The notes below the pieces were generated by a model that saw nothing but the letters and a program-made list of their open reading frames with translations, made no database searches and was not told where the DNA came from. The position numbers and the translations under genes were made by a program. DNA of 64,000 nucleotides from Tricholomella constricta (lineage: Eukaryota > Basidiomycota > Agaricomycetes > Agaricales > Lyophyllaceae): the NCBI GenBank assembly GCA_013368375.1, contig JAACJP010000051.1:124001-188000 (forward strand), read 5' to 3'. Shown here piece after piece: positions 10,566-21,107 of this stretch (position 1 is the first letter of the stretch; every line of letters starts with the position of its first letter).

Positions 10566-11375
10566 CATACAGGCACTACAATGTAGCGTGTCCCACTGTC
10601 CAGCGGGGCCATACATGTAGCCGTATTGACGGCACCAGCGGGGCCGCTGGAGCACCAGCGGGGCCACTACATGTAGCCGTGTTGCACGGTACCAGCGAGG
10701 TCTCTACATGTAGTTGCCTGGCATGGTATCAGCGGGCCGGCCTATATGGTGCTGGGGGCAGCGGGGTGCTAGCAGGGGGTTGCCCACCTCTGCGGACCTC
10801 CGCGGGTCGCTTCTTTTCGGGCATATCTGGGTGCAGCGGGTGGGGGGCTAGCGGGGGGGTTGCTCACCTCTGCGGACCTCCGCGGGTCGCTTCTTTTTGG
10901 GTATATATGGGGGCAGTGGGGTGGGGGGCTAGCAGGGGGGTTGTTCACCTCTGCGGACCTCCGCGGGTCGCTTCTTTTCGGGCATATATGGGGGGGCTAG
11001 CGGGGGAGTTGCCCACCTCTGCGGACCTCCGCGGGTTGTTTTTTTGGGGGCACACCCAGCACTGCAGCGGGCCTGGGGGCAGCGGGGTGGGTTGCCCACC
11101 TCTGCGGACCTCCGCGGGTTGCCTTTCGGGCATATATGGAAGCAGGGTGGGGGCTAGTGGGGGGTTCCCAACTCTGCGGCCCTCCGCGGGTCACTTCTTT
11201 TTGGGCATATATGGGGGCAGCGTGGGGGGCTAACAGGGGGTTACCTCTGCGGACCGCCGCGGGTTGCTTTTTTTGGGGCATATATGGGGGGCAGCGGACC
11301 TCCGCGGGTCATCTTTTACCTCTGTAGATCCTTGTCTGTGGGGCATACTACATGTAGTGTGTCTGGCAGCGGGCC
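10566..11375 (+). repeat. Left terminal inverted repeat with subterminal array
   Basis: From GGCACTACAATG (10572) the sequence matches the reverse complement of the right end almost base for base for about 190 bases, and more loosely to about 11375. The outer part has CTACATGTAG or near-copies four times and ACCAGCGGGGCC repeats. From 10780 to 11311 there are eight units of about 65-90 bases, each with CTGCGGACCTCCGCGGG or a variant. The outermost 6-8 bases differ from the right end. Such arrays in large transposons usually bind the transposase; that role is inferred. Confidence 0.9.
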
Positions 11376-11555
11376 TCTAAGTCTGCGGAACAATACATGT
11401 CCGCGGGTTGTTACATTCTCACCTAGATGCTATATTTTCAAATCTGCGGGGCTCATTTCAAGCCATATGTCCGCGGAGCTCCGTTACCGCAAGAATATTC
11501 ATATTCAAACCACTGACAGAGGTGCACATAAGTATGATGAGTCCAATCCCCCTTG

Positions 11556-12141
11556 TTATAAATCATCCTCCCGAGGCCCATCAATTTCTTCACGCATGGT
11601 ACGAAATGCACTTAGAGCAGTTTCCTCACTGTGAAGTTTGGCAACCTCCACCAGGTAAAGCTGACGAGCCGCGGAGGCATATGATACGTTGTGGAGTTGT
11701 TGAAATGCTTTGATCTCAGCGTGGAGACCAAGGAGCTCTCGCTGGGTCATTGGCTAATAAATGACTGTTAGTTTTGTTAAAACTGTGCAAGTAAACGATT
11801 TACAGGGTCCGCGGGGACTAAAACGGAACCGGAGGCTAGAGCCTGGAAACCCCCATCCTTGTGCATATGTGGCTGATCAAATAGGTAAGCCATGAAAGAC
11901 AATGATCAGCAATTGTTCCGCTTACCCCCAGATCTGCCTCAGCCTTCTTCAACTCTTTTGCCTTTAGCGCCTCAGTAAGCAGCTTCTGCTCCGTAGAAGC
12001 GGCCAAAAATTGGGGAACAAGGTACTCTTTCTCGCCAGACTTGATGACAACATGTCCGCGGAGCGGTGCAGACTGTATGACTGCGGGGTTGGGTTGCGCA
12101 GAGGTTGATGAGTTATCAGTGTTCATGTGTGTGGTGTTCAT
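11556..12141 (-). CDS. KDZ-element small protein A, 137 aa, two exons
   Basis: Exon 1 is 12141-11926 and exon 2 is 11753-11556. The intron (11925-11754) has a GTAAG donor and a TTAG acceptor and joins in phase 0. The protein has a Ser/Thr/Asn-rich start, then a helical, Lys/Glu/Ala-rich middle (residues 35-72), then a second helical part with an SAARQLYLVE segment. No signal peptide or membrane segment is visible. I do not recognise the family. It is transcribed away from the Zn2Cys6 gene, with 285 bases between the two starts, so both could share a promoter. CCGCGG occurs in exon 2 and the intron. The 172-base intron is long for this window, so the model is less certain than the others. Confidence 0.55.
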
Positions 12142-12426
12142 CAGTGCCTGAACAAGGTCCAGAAGAGCCTCGACCTTTATGGTCTGGAACGGCCTTGACC
12201 TTCAACGTGTGATAAGAACCTGGTAGAACAATGAGGAATGATTGATAAGAGAAAATAAGAATCTGGTAGAACAATGAGGAACGATTGATAAGAGAAAATA
12301 TTATATTTAGACACCGGTGTCACGTGATAGTTGTTTAAATTTTCAAAATTTTCCCCCCCTCTTTCCTCACTCTCATATCCGCAACCCCGCGCCCCAACCC
12401 GCACTCCAGCTCCGCGCACTAGCTTC
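12142..12426. promoter_or_regulatory. Shared intergenic region of two divergent KDZ-element genes
   Basis: It contains a direct repeat of about 48 bases (GGTAGAACAATGAGGAA units at about 12215 and 12263, each followed by GATTGATAAGAGAAAATA), then a CACGTGA motif near 12320 and a pyrimidine-rich tract. A bidirectional promoter is inferred from position only. Confidence 0.4.
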
Positions 12427-14336
12427 ATGTCTATTCTCATCCTCAAATCTATTGACCAGGAGCTTGCCATTGCGGTCGCAAGCGGGGATCGTGCCGCCCT
12501 GGCCGCAGTCTACAAGAAAGCAGTATGGTTCATTTTTATTTGACTTCCCTTCAGATTACTGACTTCACTTTATTTATGTAGAAAAAAGTCTGGCCCGAGG
12601 CAAAGGCCAGCACTGACCCAAAGGTGGTCGAGGCCCGGCTCGCGTCTCTCCTCGGCGCCACTATCAGGGAACTGCAGGGCATTCAGCACGGCCCCACGGA
12701 CTTCGATGAGCGGCTCAAGGGCCTCCGCAAAATTGTGCGGGTGCATGAGCGGGCATCCGCGGCCAATGCTGCAAGGGCTGCGGAGGAGGCAAGGGCCGCG
12801 GAGGAGGCAAAGGCCGCGGCGGAGGAGGCGAGGGCAGAGCTGGCGAGGAGAAAGAGGGAGGAGTTGGAGAAGGAGTTGAGGGAGAAGGCCGCGGAGGAGA
12901 AGGCCCAAAGGCAGGCCAAGAAAAGGGCAGAGAAGGAGAGGAAGGAGGCAGAGAGGGAGCGAAAGGCGCTGGAAGAGGAGGAGAGGGCAAGGGCAGAGAG
13001 GGAGAAGGAGAGGGTGAGGGCGGAGAAGGCCGCCCGCAAGAGCGCCTCCAAGGAGAAGGCCGTGGACTTGAAGAGGGCAGAGAAGGAGAGGCGGAGGAAG
13101 GAAAAGGGGAAGAACAGGGAAGTAGCGGAGCCCGCGGGTGTAAAGCCCGGTAAGTTCACTTCTTTCTTTCATTGTTCATACTGACCATTTATTCAAGGGC
13201 CCCGTATCCGTGCCGCGGACCCCCTCCCCTCCGCTGTGGACATGGGCCGCTCATTTCAGGACTTGGCCCGGGAGGATGATGAAGACATGGACGCGTCGCT
13301 CTACGACCCCCCATGTGCGCGATGCCTGCGGAAGGGGCTGGGCTGCTTGAAACCGGGGGGAACGAAGGCGACTGCATGCTTGCCTTGCAAGTATGCAAAG
13401 CAAAGCTGCATCCATGCAGCAGCGCTCGGGGTGTCCGACTCCGCGGGATGGTCGAAGCCCAGCAAGCGGGCAAGAAACTTGACCCCAGAGTATGTCCCAA
13501 GCGAGGAGGACAACGCCGCGGGCCCGTCCAGTAAGTCTTTTCTTTTTTGGTTCACACTATTGTTAACACCATTGCAGTGACCCGCGCTGAGCGTGCCGCT
13601 GCAACGTCCGCCCCTGCCATGTCCGCGCCCTCCGAGTCCGCGGAGCTTGCTGCATTGCGGTCCACCATGAGCCTCATGGAGGCCAGGGTGAAGCAGCTCC
13701 TCAAGCGTGACAGGGAGAGGGCCTTGGATCTGGAGCTCCTCCATTTGGAGGTGGAGGAGCTCCATGAGAAGAACAAGGTGGTGAAGGAGGCAGGGATGGA
13801 CAATGCGGCGTTGGGGGAGCACCATGGGACTGAGCTGTGGCTGATCCGCAAGCGGTTGGTAAGGCTTGAGAGAAGGGGAGCCGGGCAGAAGGTAACACAC
13901 ACAGAGCCACCTGAGGCTGACACCCGGCTGTCGACACCCCCGGAGACGCCTGCGCAGACACCTGGGTTGCAGGATGTGCCTGCAGAATGGGCTGCAGCAT
14001 TCGCCACAGACAACGCCGCGGACCCCGTCGCTCTCGGAATAACCTCCGCCCAAAACAACTCCGCCCCCCCTCCCAACATCCGCCAATTCCATGGCTTCAT
14101 CGGCCCCTCCGCGTGCTTTTCCATTGGGCAGGCCAAGCCGCTTGTCAACTCCGACATCTGCACCATCCACCCCCGCCAAGTCCGCGGATCCGCAAAGTCC
14201 TCCGCCGGCCCCCAAAACCCCCTCCCCAAGGCTGACCACCCCACCACCCACCACCCCGAGCCCCCCTCCCAGCCCTCGAGGTGAAAAGCGCAAGGCGTCG
14301 GATGAGGGTGGTGGTGATAGGCCCTCTAAAAAGTGA
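12427..14336 (+). CDS. Coiled-coil Zn2Cys6 cluster protein of the KDZ element
   Basis: Exons are 12427-12522, 12582-13149, 13198-13530 and 13578 onward. The start ATG opens MSILILKSIDQE. A long charged coiled coil rich in EEARAAEE and AEKERKE repeats spans about residues 75-215. Then C-x2-C-x6-C-x10-C-x2-C-x6-C (CARC..CLPCKYAKQSC, 13310-13412) exactly fits the fungal Zn(II)2Cys6 DNA-binding cluster. A second helical region follows in exon 4. The frame as read stops at 14284, but another frame from 14075 to 14336 gives a more natural Ser/Pro-rich tail ending in a basic, nuclear-signal-like end (RGEKRKAS..RPSKK). The switch falls at a C7 run (14064-14070), so a one-base indel is likely. Probable role: DNA binding, perhaps at the element's CCGCGG sites; this is inference. 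Confidence 0.8.
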
Positions 14337-14580
14337 TGTGCACCCCGCGGACATGATTTTTTGGCGACCCTGTGGACAATCTTTTTTTTTGCAAACCCGC
14401 GGACCTTATCCTTGTTTTTTACCAAACTTACCAATATCTTGTAACACTTCTTCAAATATTAGCAAGTAGAAGAAGTAAATTGTTTTATATATTCAAAGTA
14501 CTATGTACAAAATAATAGTGCTCTTCAAAATCAGAATTTTCTCAAGTAAGTAAAATGTGAATTCAAGTACAAGCAAAAGA

Positions 14581-16778
14581 CTAGCGGCGCTTTGATCTTC
14601 CGATGCCAACCCCCGCGGACTTCTTTGTTTTGGCTCGCGTTGTGGTCCCATTGCGTGTGCGGCTGCCCCTGGTATTGGCACCAAAGTCCGCGGCCTCTGC
14701 AAGCAGTAAATCCTGCTTTGATTTCTTTCGCCTAGTCTGTCCTTCAACATGCTTGCGCTTGCGTGTAACCGGAGGTGGGGGCAGAGTTGGTGTACCAGGC
14801 GCAGAGGGAGTAGGAGTGTTGGGCGGTGGATTGAGGAGCTGCATTGTTGCCGGCACCATATCCCGTGGCAGCCCTTCACCAGGCCCATTGATGGTTGGCT
14901 GTGTCGGACGTCCGCGGGCATTTAAGCAGTGCATTGTTGTTTCATCAATGGTGACCTGACTTTCATTGATGTTGAGACTGTATTCATTAGTCTGTTCTCC
15001 AGGTCCGCGGGGTTCGTTGGGTGCTCCGCGGGGTGCGTTGGGTGGTCCGTGGGAGTCGTTATCTTGTGATTGATTCTGATTGTGTTCTGAGAGTTCATCG
15101 GGTGGTCCGCGGGGTCCGTTATCTGGCGATGGACTGAATTGATTTGGTGAAAGTCCTCCGGGGGGTGACAGATGTTGGTTTTCATTTGGTGCTGGACTGC
15201 CGTGTTCGCCTTCACCATCACCGCCTTCCAGGTCTGACATGGAAATAAGGCTTTCTAAGGGGTCCGGAGCCGGTGCTTTTTTTTTGCCCTTCTTCCGCCT
15301 TGCTTTCTTTGCTGCTGCCGCAGCGGCCAAAGCTTCCTGGTCCTTGCGGGCCCCATAGACTGCCTCCATTCTCTCCTTTTTCTTGTTCAAGTAACAGGAC
15401 CAGCGAAAGGTCGTTGAGGGTCCAAGCCTTTTCTGGCGGGAGCGCCAGAAGTCGAGCAACTCCCGGAGTTCACTCAGTCGGAGGTTCCGTGGGTCTTGAA
15501 TTCGGATGTCCGCGGGCACGTACTCCGCGGAGATGAACATTCCATTGTCCGCCTTTATGGAAGTGAATGGAGGGGATGAGTAGAGGTGTCCCGATGCTAG
15601 TTCTGTAAAAAATTAGTATGGGTGGTCTAATATGACATTATCACATACTATAATGATGTTTTAGGAATGTGCGGACCAGAAGCTCCATGTCATCTTTGCT
15701 CTGTTGCACACCTTCTACCAACTCCGATAGAATGGGAAAACCGTCATTTTGTTGATCCAGCTGTAGGTCTGGACGTGGCTGAATTACTGTATCAGTCTGG
15801 TGCAGTGGGTCTGGTGCAATAGATTCTTGGAGGGAAAGGACATAGTCCATAAGCTTTCTTTTGAAGTCCTTCACCATGTGCGGAAAGGTATCAATGAAAC
15901 CTTTGCTGATCACTCCTGCATTTGCCGCAATGCTGTCATGACTACTCCGCGGTGAACATCAGCACAAGTCCGCAGAGTCGATGAACAACTCACGCCCGAA
16001 CATTCAGTTGCCCATCTTGGCCTTTCCATACCACAAAGGTAAGGGACAGCATGCCCATCTCTCGCCACCTGTTGGCATCCTCATTCTCCACTCGTTGAAA
16101 GCCCCGCTTATCCGCATTCCTGAGATAAGAAGGATCAACTCCGAGATGTCCGCGGACCCCGCGGAGTTACTCACTTGCGCTGCTCCTCAGGGGGAAAGCC
16201 CTTGGTGCTCCACTCACGGGCAGTGGCCTCTGCCTCCTGGAGTTGTTGCGGAGTGAGTTTGTTCATCACCCGTGCCAAAGCCTTGTTGCGTTGCTGGAAG
16301 GCCGCGGTGGGAGATTCATCGACCTCCTCCAGTATCTCTTTCAACTCTTCGGTAATCAAGCCGCGCATTGTCCGATTGACTACCTGGCGCGCAGTAACCT
16401 TCAAATTACCCGATGACTGGTTATATGATGGGTAGGGCCTCCAGTTGTTCCTCACCCAATCTGCCAGTTTCTGTATGCTGATCAGTGTGATGATACAGAG
16501 ATACACACTCTAGCCTGACGGACCGTGGTAGCTGATGCGGACTTCTTGTCGGTCTTCGGCTCTGTTCCCTTTGCCTTCCAGAAGTTAAAAATATCAACCA
16601 AGACTTTGTCCCTAAAAATGGCCGCCCTTTTTGCCTTGTCCGACTCTGACCGGTACTCCTCTCGGTACTTGTTGAGGACCGCGCGCTCGTCAGCCGGGTA
16701 ACGGGGCTCCTTGCTTGTCTTCTTCAGGGCCCCAGCGGCATGTGGGACTGTTTCTGGTGTAAAAATATTTTCGGACAT
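14581..16778 (-). CDS. KDZ-element protein C, 665 aa, five exons
   Basis: Exons on the minus strand are 16778-16509, 16470-16175, 16119-15994, 15932-15649 and 15602-14581; phases join cleanly and the total is 1998 bases. The first intron is only 38 bases. The N-terminal ~400 residues are predicted globular and helical (SENIFTPETV start, then KLADWVRNNW, TFVVWKGQDGQ, GFIDTFPHMVKDFKRKL). The C-terminal 270 residues are low complexity (Pro, Asn, Gly) and end in basic clusters (TRKRKH, TRRKKSK, GRSKRR) that look like nuclear signals. The family is not one I can name. It is convergent with the Zn2Cys6 gene and divergent from the transposase gene, whose start is 254 bases away. That layout suggests a co-regulated accessory factor for transposition. 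Confidence 0.8.
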
Positions 16779-17032
16779 GATGGAGCTCCGTAAAGAAGAT
16801 TTCCTATTTGGGTCAAAAAGTGTTGAACTTCACGCTTGACAGTTGTCCCACAGTACCCCATTTGGCAAGGAAGTTTCCAGTTTGGGTAATATGAGGCACG
16901 GGTACAATCGATGGCCCCGATTGTGAGTGCAGCTGACCTTTGCACCATGAGGACATGTCCGAGAGTAATCAGTGATACATCAGTAGACAGGTTCTGATTT
17001 TTCCACCAAATCAGATCTCACCCTTACCCACC
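16779..17032. promoter_or_regulatory. Shared intergenic region of protein C and KDZ transposase
   Basis: Only 254 bases separate two divergent start codons. The transposase ATG sits in a favourable CCACC context. No CCGCGG lies in this short region, although it is common elsewhere in the element. The promoter role is inferred from layout. Confidence 0.4.
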
Positions 17033-20000
17033 ATGTTGCGTGCAGTAAAGCGCACACGTCGCAAGAAGGATGAAGTCCTTCAGGAAAGTTCTCGTTCACA
17101 TGCCATGGATGTCGAGACAACAGTCAGGCATACCCAGAGGGGTGACATCGTGGAATCCAGGAGTGTCCCTTTGCGCAAGAGGTCACCGGACCCTGTTACA
17201 TCTGCCCCTCAGGGTGTGCAAACCCATGTCCAACCCTTTGAGCATTCGGACATTCACTCAACGGAGCTGGATGACACTGATGAGGTTGCCCCCAAACGGG
17301 CCAAGGTGAATTGTTCTTTGATGTATTGTGTACATGTAACTGAATCAAAGCACAGACACAAGCTGATTACCTTCAAGAGTTTGTGAACCATGTTCCAGAG
17401 CTGTTGGAGGGGCTCCTTGGGAGAGAGTACATTGAGAATCAAACTCAATGTTCTGATTGTCCCAAGGGCAACTATGGACGTTGGCGTTGCCGAGATTGTC
17501 TCAGTGACAGGATACTCTGCCGGGGTTGCATGCGGACAACTCACAGGGACAATCCTCTGCATCGCATTGAGTTCTGGACGGGTCAATACTTCCAGACAGC
17601 TCAGCTGCAGGAGGTTGGTACCTACTTGCTGGTCCCTCACTCCTCCGGGAAAGCACTCTGTGATACGCTACAGCTGCAACAGGAGCAATTGGAGAATTAC
17701 CAGGTGGAATACGACGATAAAGAACAGAAGAACCACCGCACAGAGCAGCAAAATGACCCCGCGGGTCGACATGCCAACTCCGCAGATGCCGCGGACGTGA
17801 CTGAGCAGACTTCCTATGATGCAGAGGACAATGATTACATGGCGCGCTTGAGCCGTGCTTATGGTCAACAGCCAGAATTTCATCCAATTGCTGAGGCAGG
17901 GTCTACTCTGGACACAGTTGAAGTCGAAGTGGACGAGGAAGATGACAATGACACTGGCCTTAATGATGACCTTCCGACGAGAATGCCACGGCACGATGCT
18001 TTCAACAATCGTTATGTGCGCCTTGTACATGTCAATGGAATTCACTACATTCCACTTGTCTACTGTTCATGCCGCGGAGTCCGAGAGGTCAATACAGACC
18101 TGATGCACAAGCGATTGGTGCCTGCAAGCTTCACACGGTACAATACGCTCTTTACCACTGCAGTCCTTGATGACTATCGCCTTGCAAACCTGGAATGTAA
18201 GGCATCTGCATTTCAGTATTGGCACAAGCTCAGCCGGACTACGGCTGCAGCAACAAGCTCCGCGGACATCGACAACTTTTATCGCGAACTCCGCCGGCTC
18301 TCGCGTTCATGGAGATGGCTCAAGAAGCTCAAATGGGGTGGTTTTGGCAGCAATAACAGAGATCCCATGCAGACCACCGCAGGGGAGCTTGCCATCTTTT
18401 GTCCAACATGTCCGCAGCCAGGTGTGAATCTCCCCGCGGGGTGGTCCGCAGACCCGAATAAGTGAGTGCATTAAGTGACGACTGATCATTGTTATTGACA
18501 TTACATGCAGAAAAGTATACATGAGGTCTTTTGTGGCAGACGGCAACTTCAAAGCGGATCATGTTCGCCAAAAGAACAATGCAATGGACGTTTGGCTGTC
18601 GGAAGGGTCAGGTATGATGGCTAACCGGGCCAATTATAATGAGTTCCTGAAGGAAGCATTCAATGTGATGACAGTGAGTCAAGTCCGATTACTTCCGCGG
18701 CATAGCCCGTGGGGTTCATCAACCCCGCGGAGTTCTGTAATAACGTCTATTTTAGAAAGCCCCTTGCGAGAATCAGTTCCGCGCTGTTGAGCAGGCAATG
18801 CTTGTGTCCAAAGCCTGTGATGTTAAAGGAATTGTAGCCATTGCATGTGCGCGGCATGGCTGTTTTGCCCCCAACAGCCTGTCGGACCTCCACGCGGGTG
18901 AGCAACAAAAGAATGTGGACTGGGCATTCCTCCAGGCGCTTAAAACAACAAATGTGGAAGACATCGACCAGGTGTTATTGATCTATGATATTGCCTGCCA
19001 ATACATGGTACACTTTCTAAAGCGCATCGGCCACCTACTCCCCCCAGGAATGACTATTGCTCAGGCCATTGGACTACTCCATGTTCACGGTCACAAAGAC
19101 GATTGCTTTAACCGCTTTGCAACTTCATTCATTCCAGGCGCTGCTATAGTTGCGGGTGAAATTCTGGAGAGTTTGTGGGCCGTGTTGAACACTGTGTCAC
19201 CAATGACCAGAACCGCAACGTTGGCACACCGAGCGGAGATCCTGGACGATCATATGAATGATTCTAACTGGAAGAAACTCCTGCAGATGTGTTAGTAAAA
19301 TTTCATGTATTCTGTTACCATCACTGACAATGTCCGCGGAGTAGCGGTCACATTGTGTCAGACATACGAAAAGGCGACGGAGATGTTGGAGACTGCCCAA
19401 GAATATTTCAAAGGAGTTGCCCAGGGAATAAGCCGCACACAAACCGCAATTTGGGAGGCGGAGATCCAGGAGGCCGAGCAGAGGAGGGTTCATGATGTCA
19501 AGGCTATGGACATCCTCAAAGCGCGCACCGCGGACATCAGGCAGCCAGGAGATTCCAATGGACCTGTGGAGCACGCAACAGCTGAAGAGGAGTGGATACA
19601 ATCAGGCCTTGATATCGAGGAGCGCCAGTAAGACATTTTATCTCTATTTGTCTTCCGGAGCTGAACAGTTTCCATCTAGAATTGGCCTTCAAGACAAAGT
19701 CCGCCAACTTGTCCGTGAACCGCGGGAAGATGTCCGCAAAGCCGTCGAAACTGAAAGACAAAGCCTACGTGCACAAATTGATGTGTTCACGTCAAAACAG
19801 CCGAGCATAAATTTCATTCCTTTGGCCTCCGCGGAGGATGTGCCAGGGAACGTCGAAGCCTTTGATAACCTAGACGAGAACCCCGCGGACCTGCCACCCT
19901 CCGGAGATGCCGCGGTTCCGGCACAGTCAGGCCGTCCTGCACCTGCAGACGGACCCCTACCACCAGAGCAGACACCTATTTGCCTGCCATCCTCAGCTGG

Positions 20001-20744
20001 GGAAACTGAGTCACATCTGGCTAAACTCGAGCTTGCATTGCGCAAGGTTCAAGCGGAGCGTCATCTTCAGAACCTCCGTAATGCAATTGCGGAGAAATCA
20101 TTTTTGTACTCACACGTCATCCGAGTTGCTCCGCGGAAGGGTGTGGTGACACGTGCGCGGGGGAACATCACCACCCTCAATTGCACAATCACCACCCTTT
20201 GTCGGGTGTATGACAAATGCAGAGCAAAGCTCGCCTGTCTGGGTGCGGATGAAGGCACACTGGAAAGGTACAAAATTCTCGACAAGAAGCATGTCAAATC
20301 GAGCACCGCCATACTGGATCCCAACACACCGGGCTCAACTGATATCCGAAGTACCAGTCTTTCCTGGATTTGGCAAATACCTGGTCAAGCGACAGATAGT
20401 CCAGAGGCTGTGCTGGAGTGTATGTCCTTTGGCGTCAAGTCCGCGGAGTTGTTACTGACATGATACCAATAGTCCAACGTGTTCATTTCTTGAGGGCAAG
20501 GGCACAAAAGGATCGATGGACAGAAGAATTCACTCTTGTTCAATATGAAATGACTTGGACCACCCGATATTTCCTTCATCAGGCCCAGATCTGGATAGAG
20601 CGCGGTGCGGAGGCCGCGGCTGCAGGACAACTGGGCCCGACAGCATATGCACGGCGGAAGACAGCCATGTGGAGGGAACTTGCTTGGTTGGCGGAGCAAC
20701 GATTTAAAACTGTCAATACATCATATGTAACATTGCTTCAATAG
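17033..20744 (+). CDS. KDZ transposase with CxC2 cysteine cluster, 1123 aa, seven exons
   Basis: Exons are 17033-17305, 17356-18461, 18511-18673, 18756-19290, 19345-19627, 19680-20419 and 20473-20744; the total, 3372 bases, is a clean multiple of three. A basic N-terminus is followed by the CxC2 cluster (CSDC, CRDC, CRGC..H..H, about residues 115-150). The KDZ catalytic core follows: VADGNFKADHVRQK (18534 on), CARHGCFAPNSLSDLHAGE, YDIACQY (near 18986), HVHGHKDDCF and AGEILESLW. The last reads AGE where DGE is common in the family; the Glu is kept. The C-terminal helical part (residues about 800-1120) has the family's STAILDPN and LSWIW motifs. It should cut and join the element's inverted ends. 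The exon-5 acceptor could be 3 bases earlier. Confidence 0.92.
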
Positions 20745-21107
20745 AATGGACCATGCAGTTTTGTGTTTGCGGGGTGATAAGAATGTCCGCGGACATGAAT
20801 TGTTAAATGTTGCCCAATGTCCGCAGATGTTGCCCTCCGCGGAGCCCCATAGCCTTCCCAATCATGGTGGTGTCTCGGACAACATGATGTAACAACACCA
20901 CGAACATCATAGCTTATACTGGGGATACCTTTGATTTTGAGTTTGCTTGGAGGCTAGAGGATTACATTGATTTTGGGTTTCCTTTAAAAGCTTTGCTGTG
21001 ATAGTCTGTGCAGTCATAAGAGATCCGACAGGTGTCCCCGCTGTCCACCTGATTATCAAAACGTCCGTAAAGGCAACATCCGCGGACATTTGTAAGCAGC
21101 ACGGGTC
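20745..21107. other. Gap between transposase and protein E genes
   Basis: No convincing coding exon is seen. The stretch holds three CCGCGG sites (about 20788, 20838, 21071) and several GCGGAC half-motifs. It is likely to hold the transposase 3' end and the promoter of the next gene. Confidence 0.5.

Noticed and set aside
10780..11311. CRISPR-like regular repeats
   Set aside because: Spacers are not unique; units are subterminal transposon repeats mirrored at the other end, in a fungal context.
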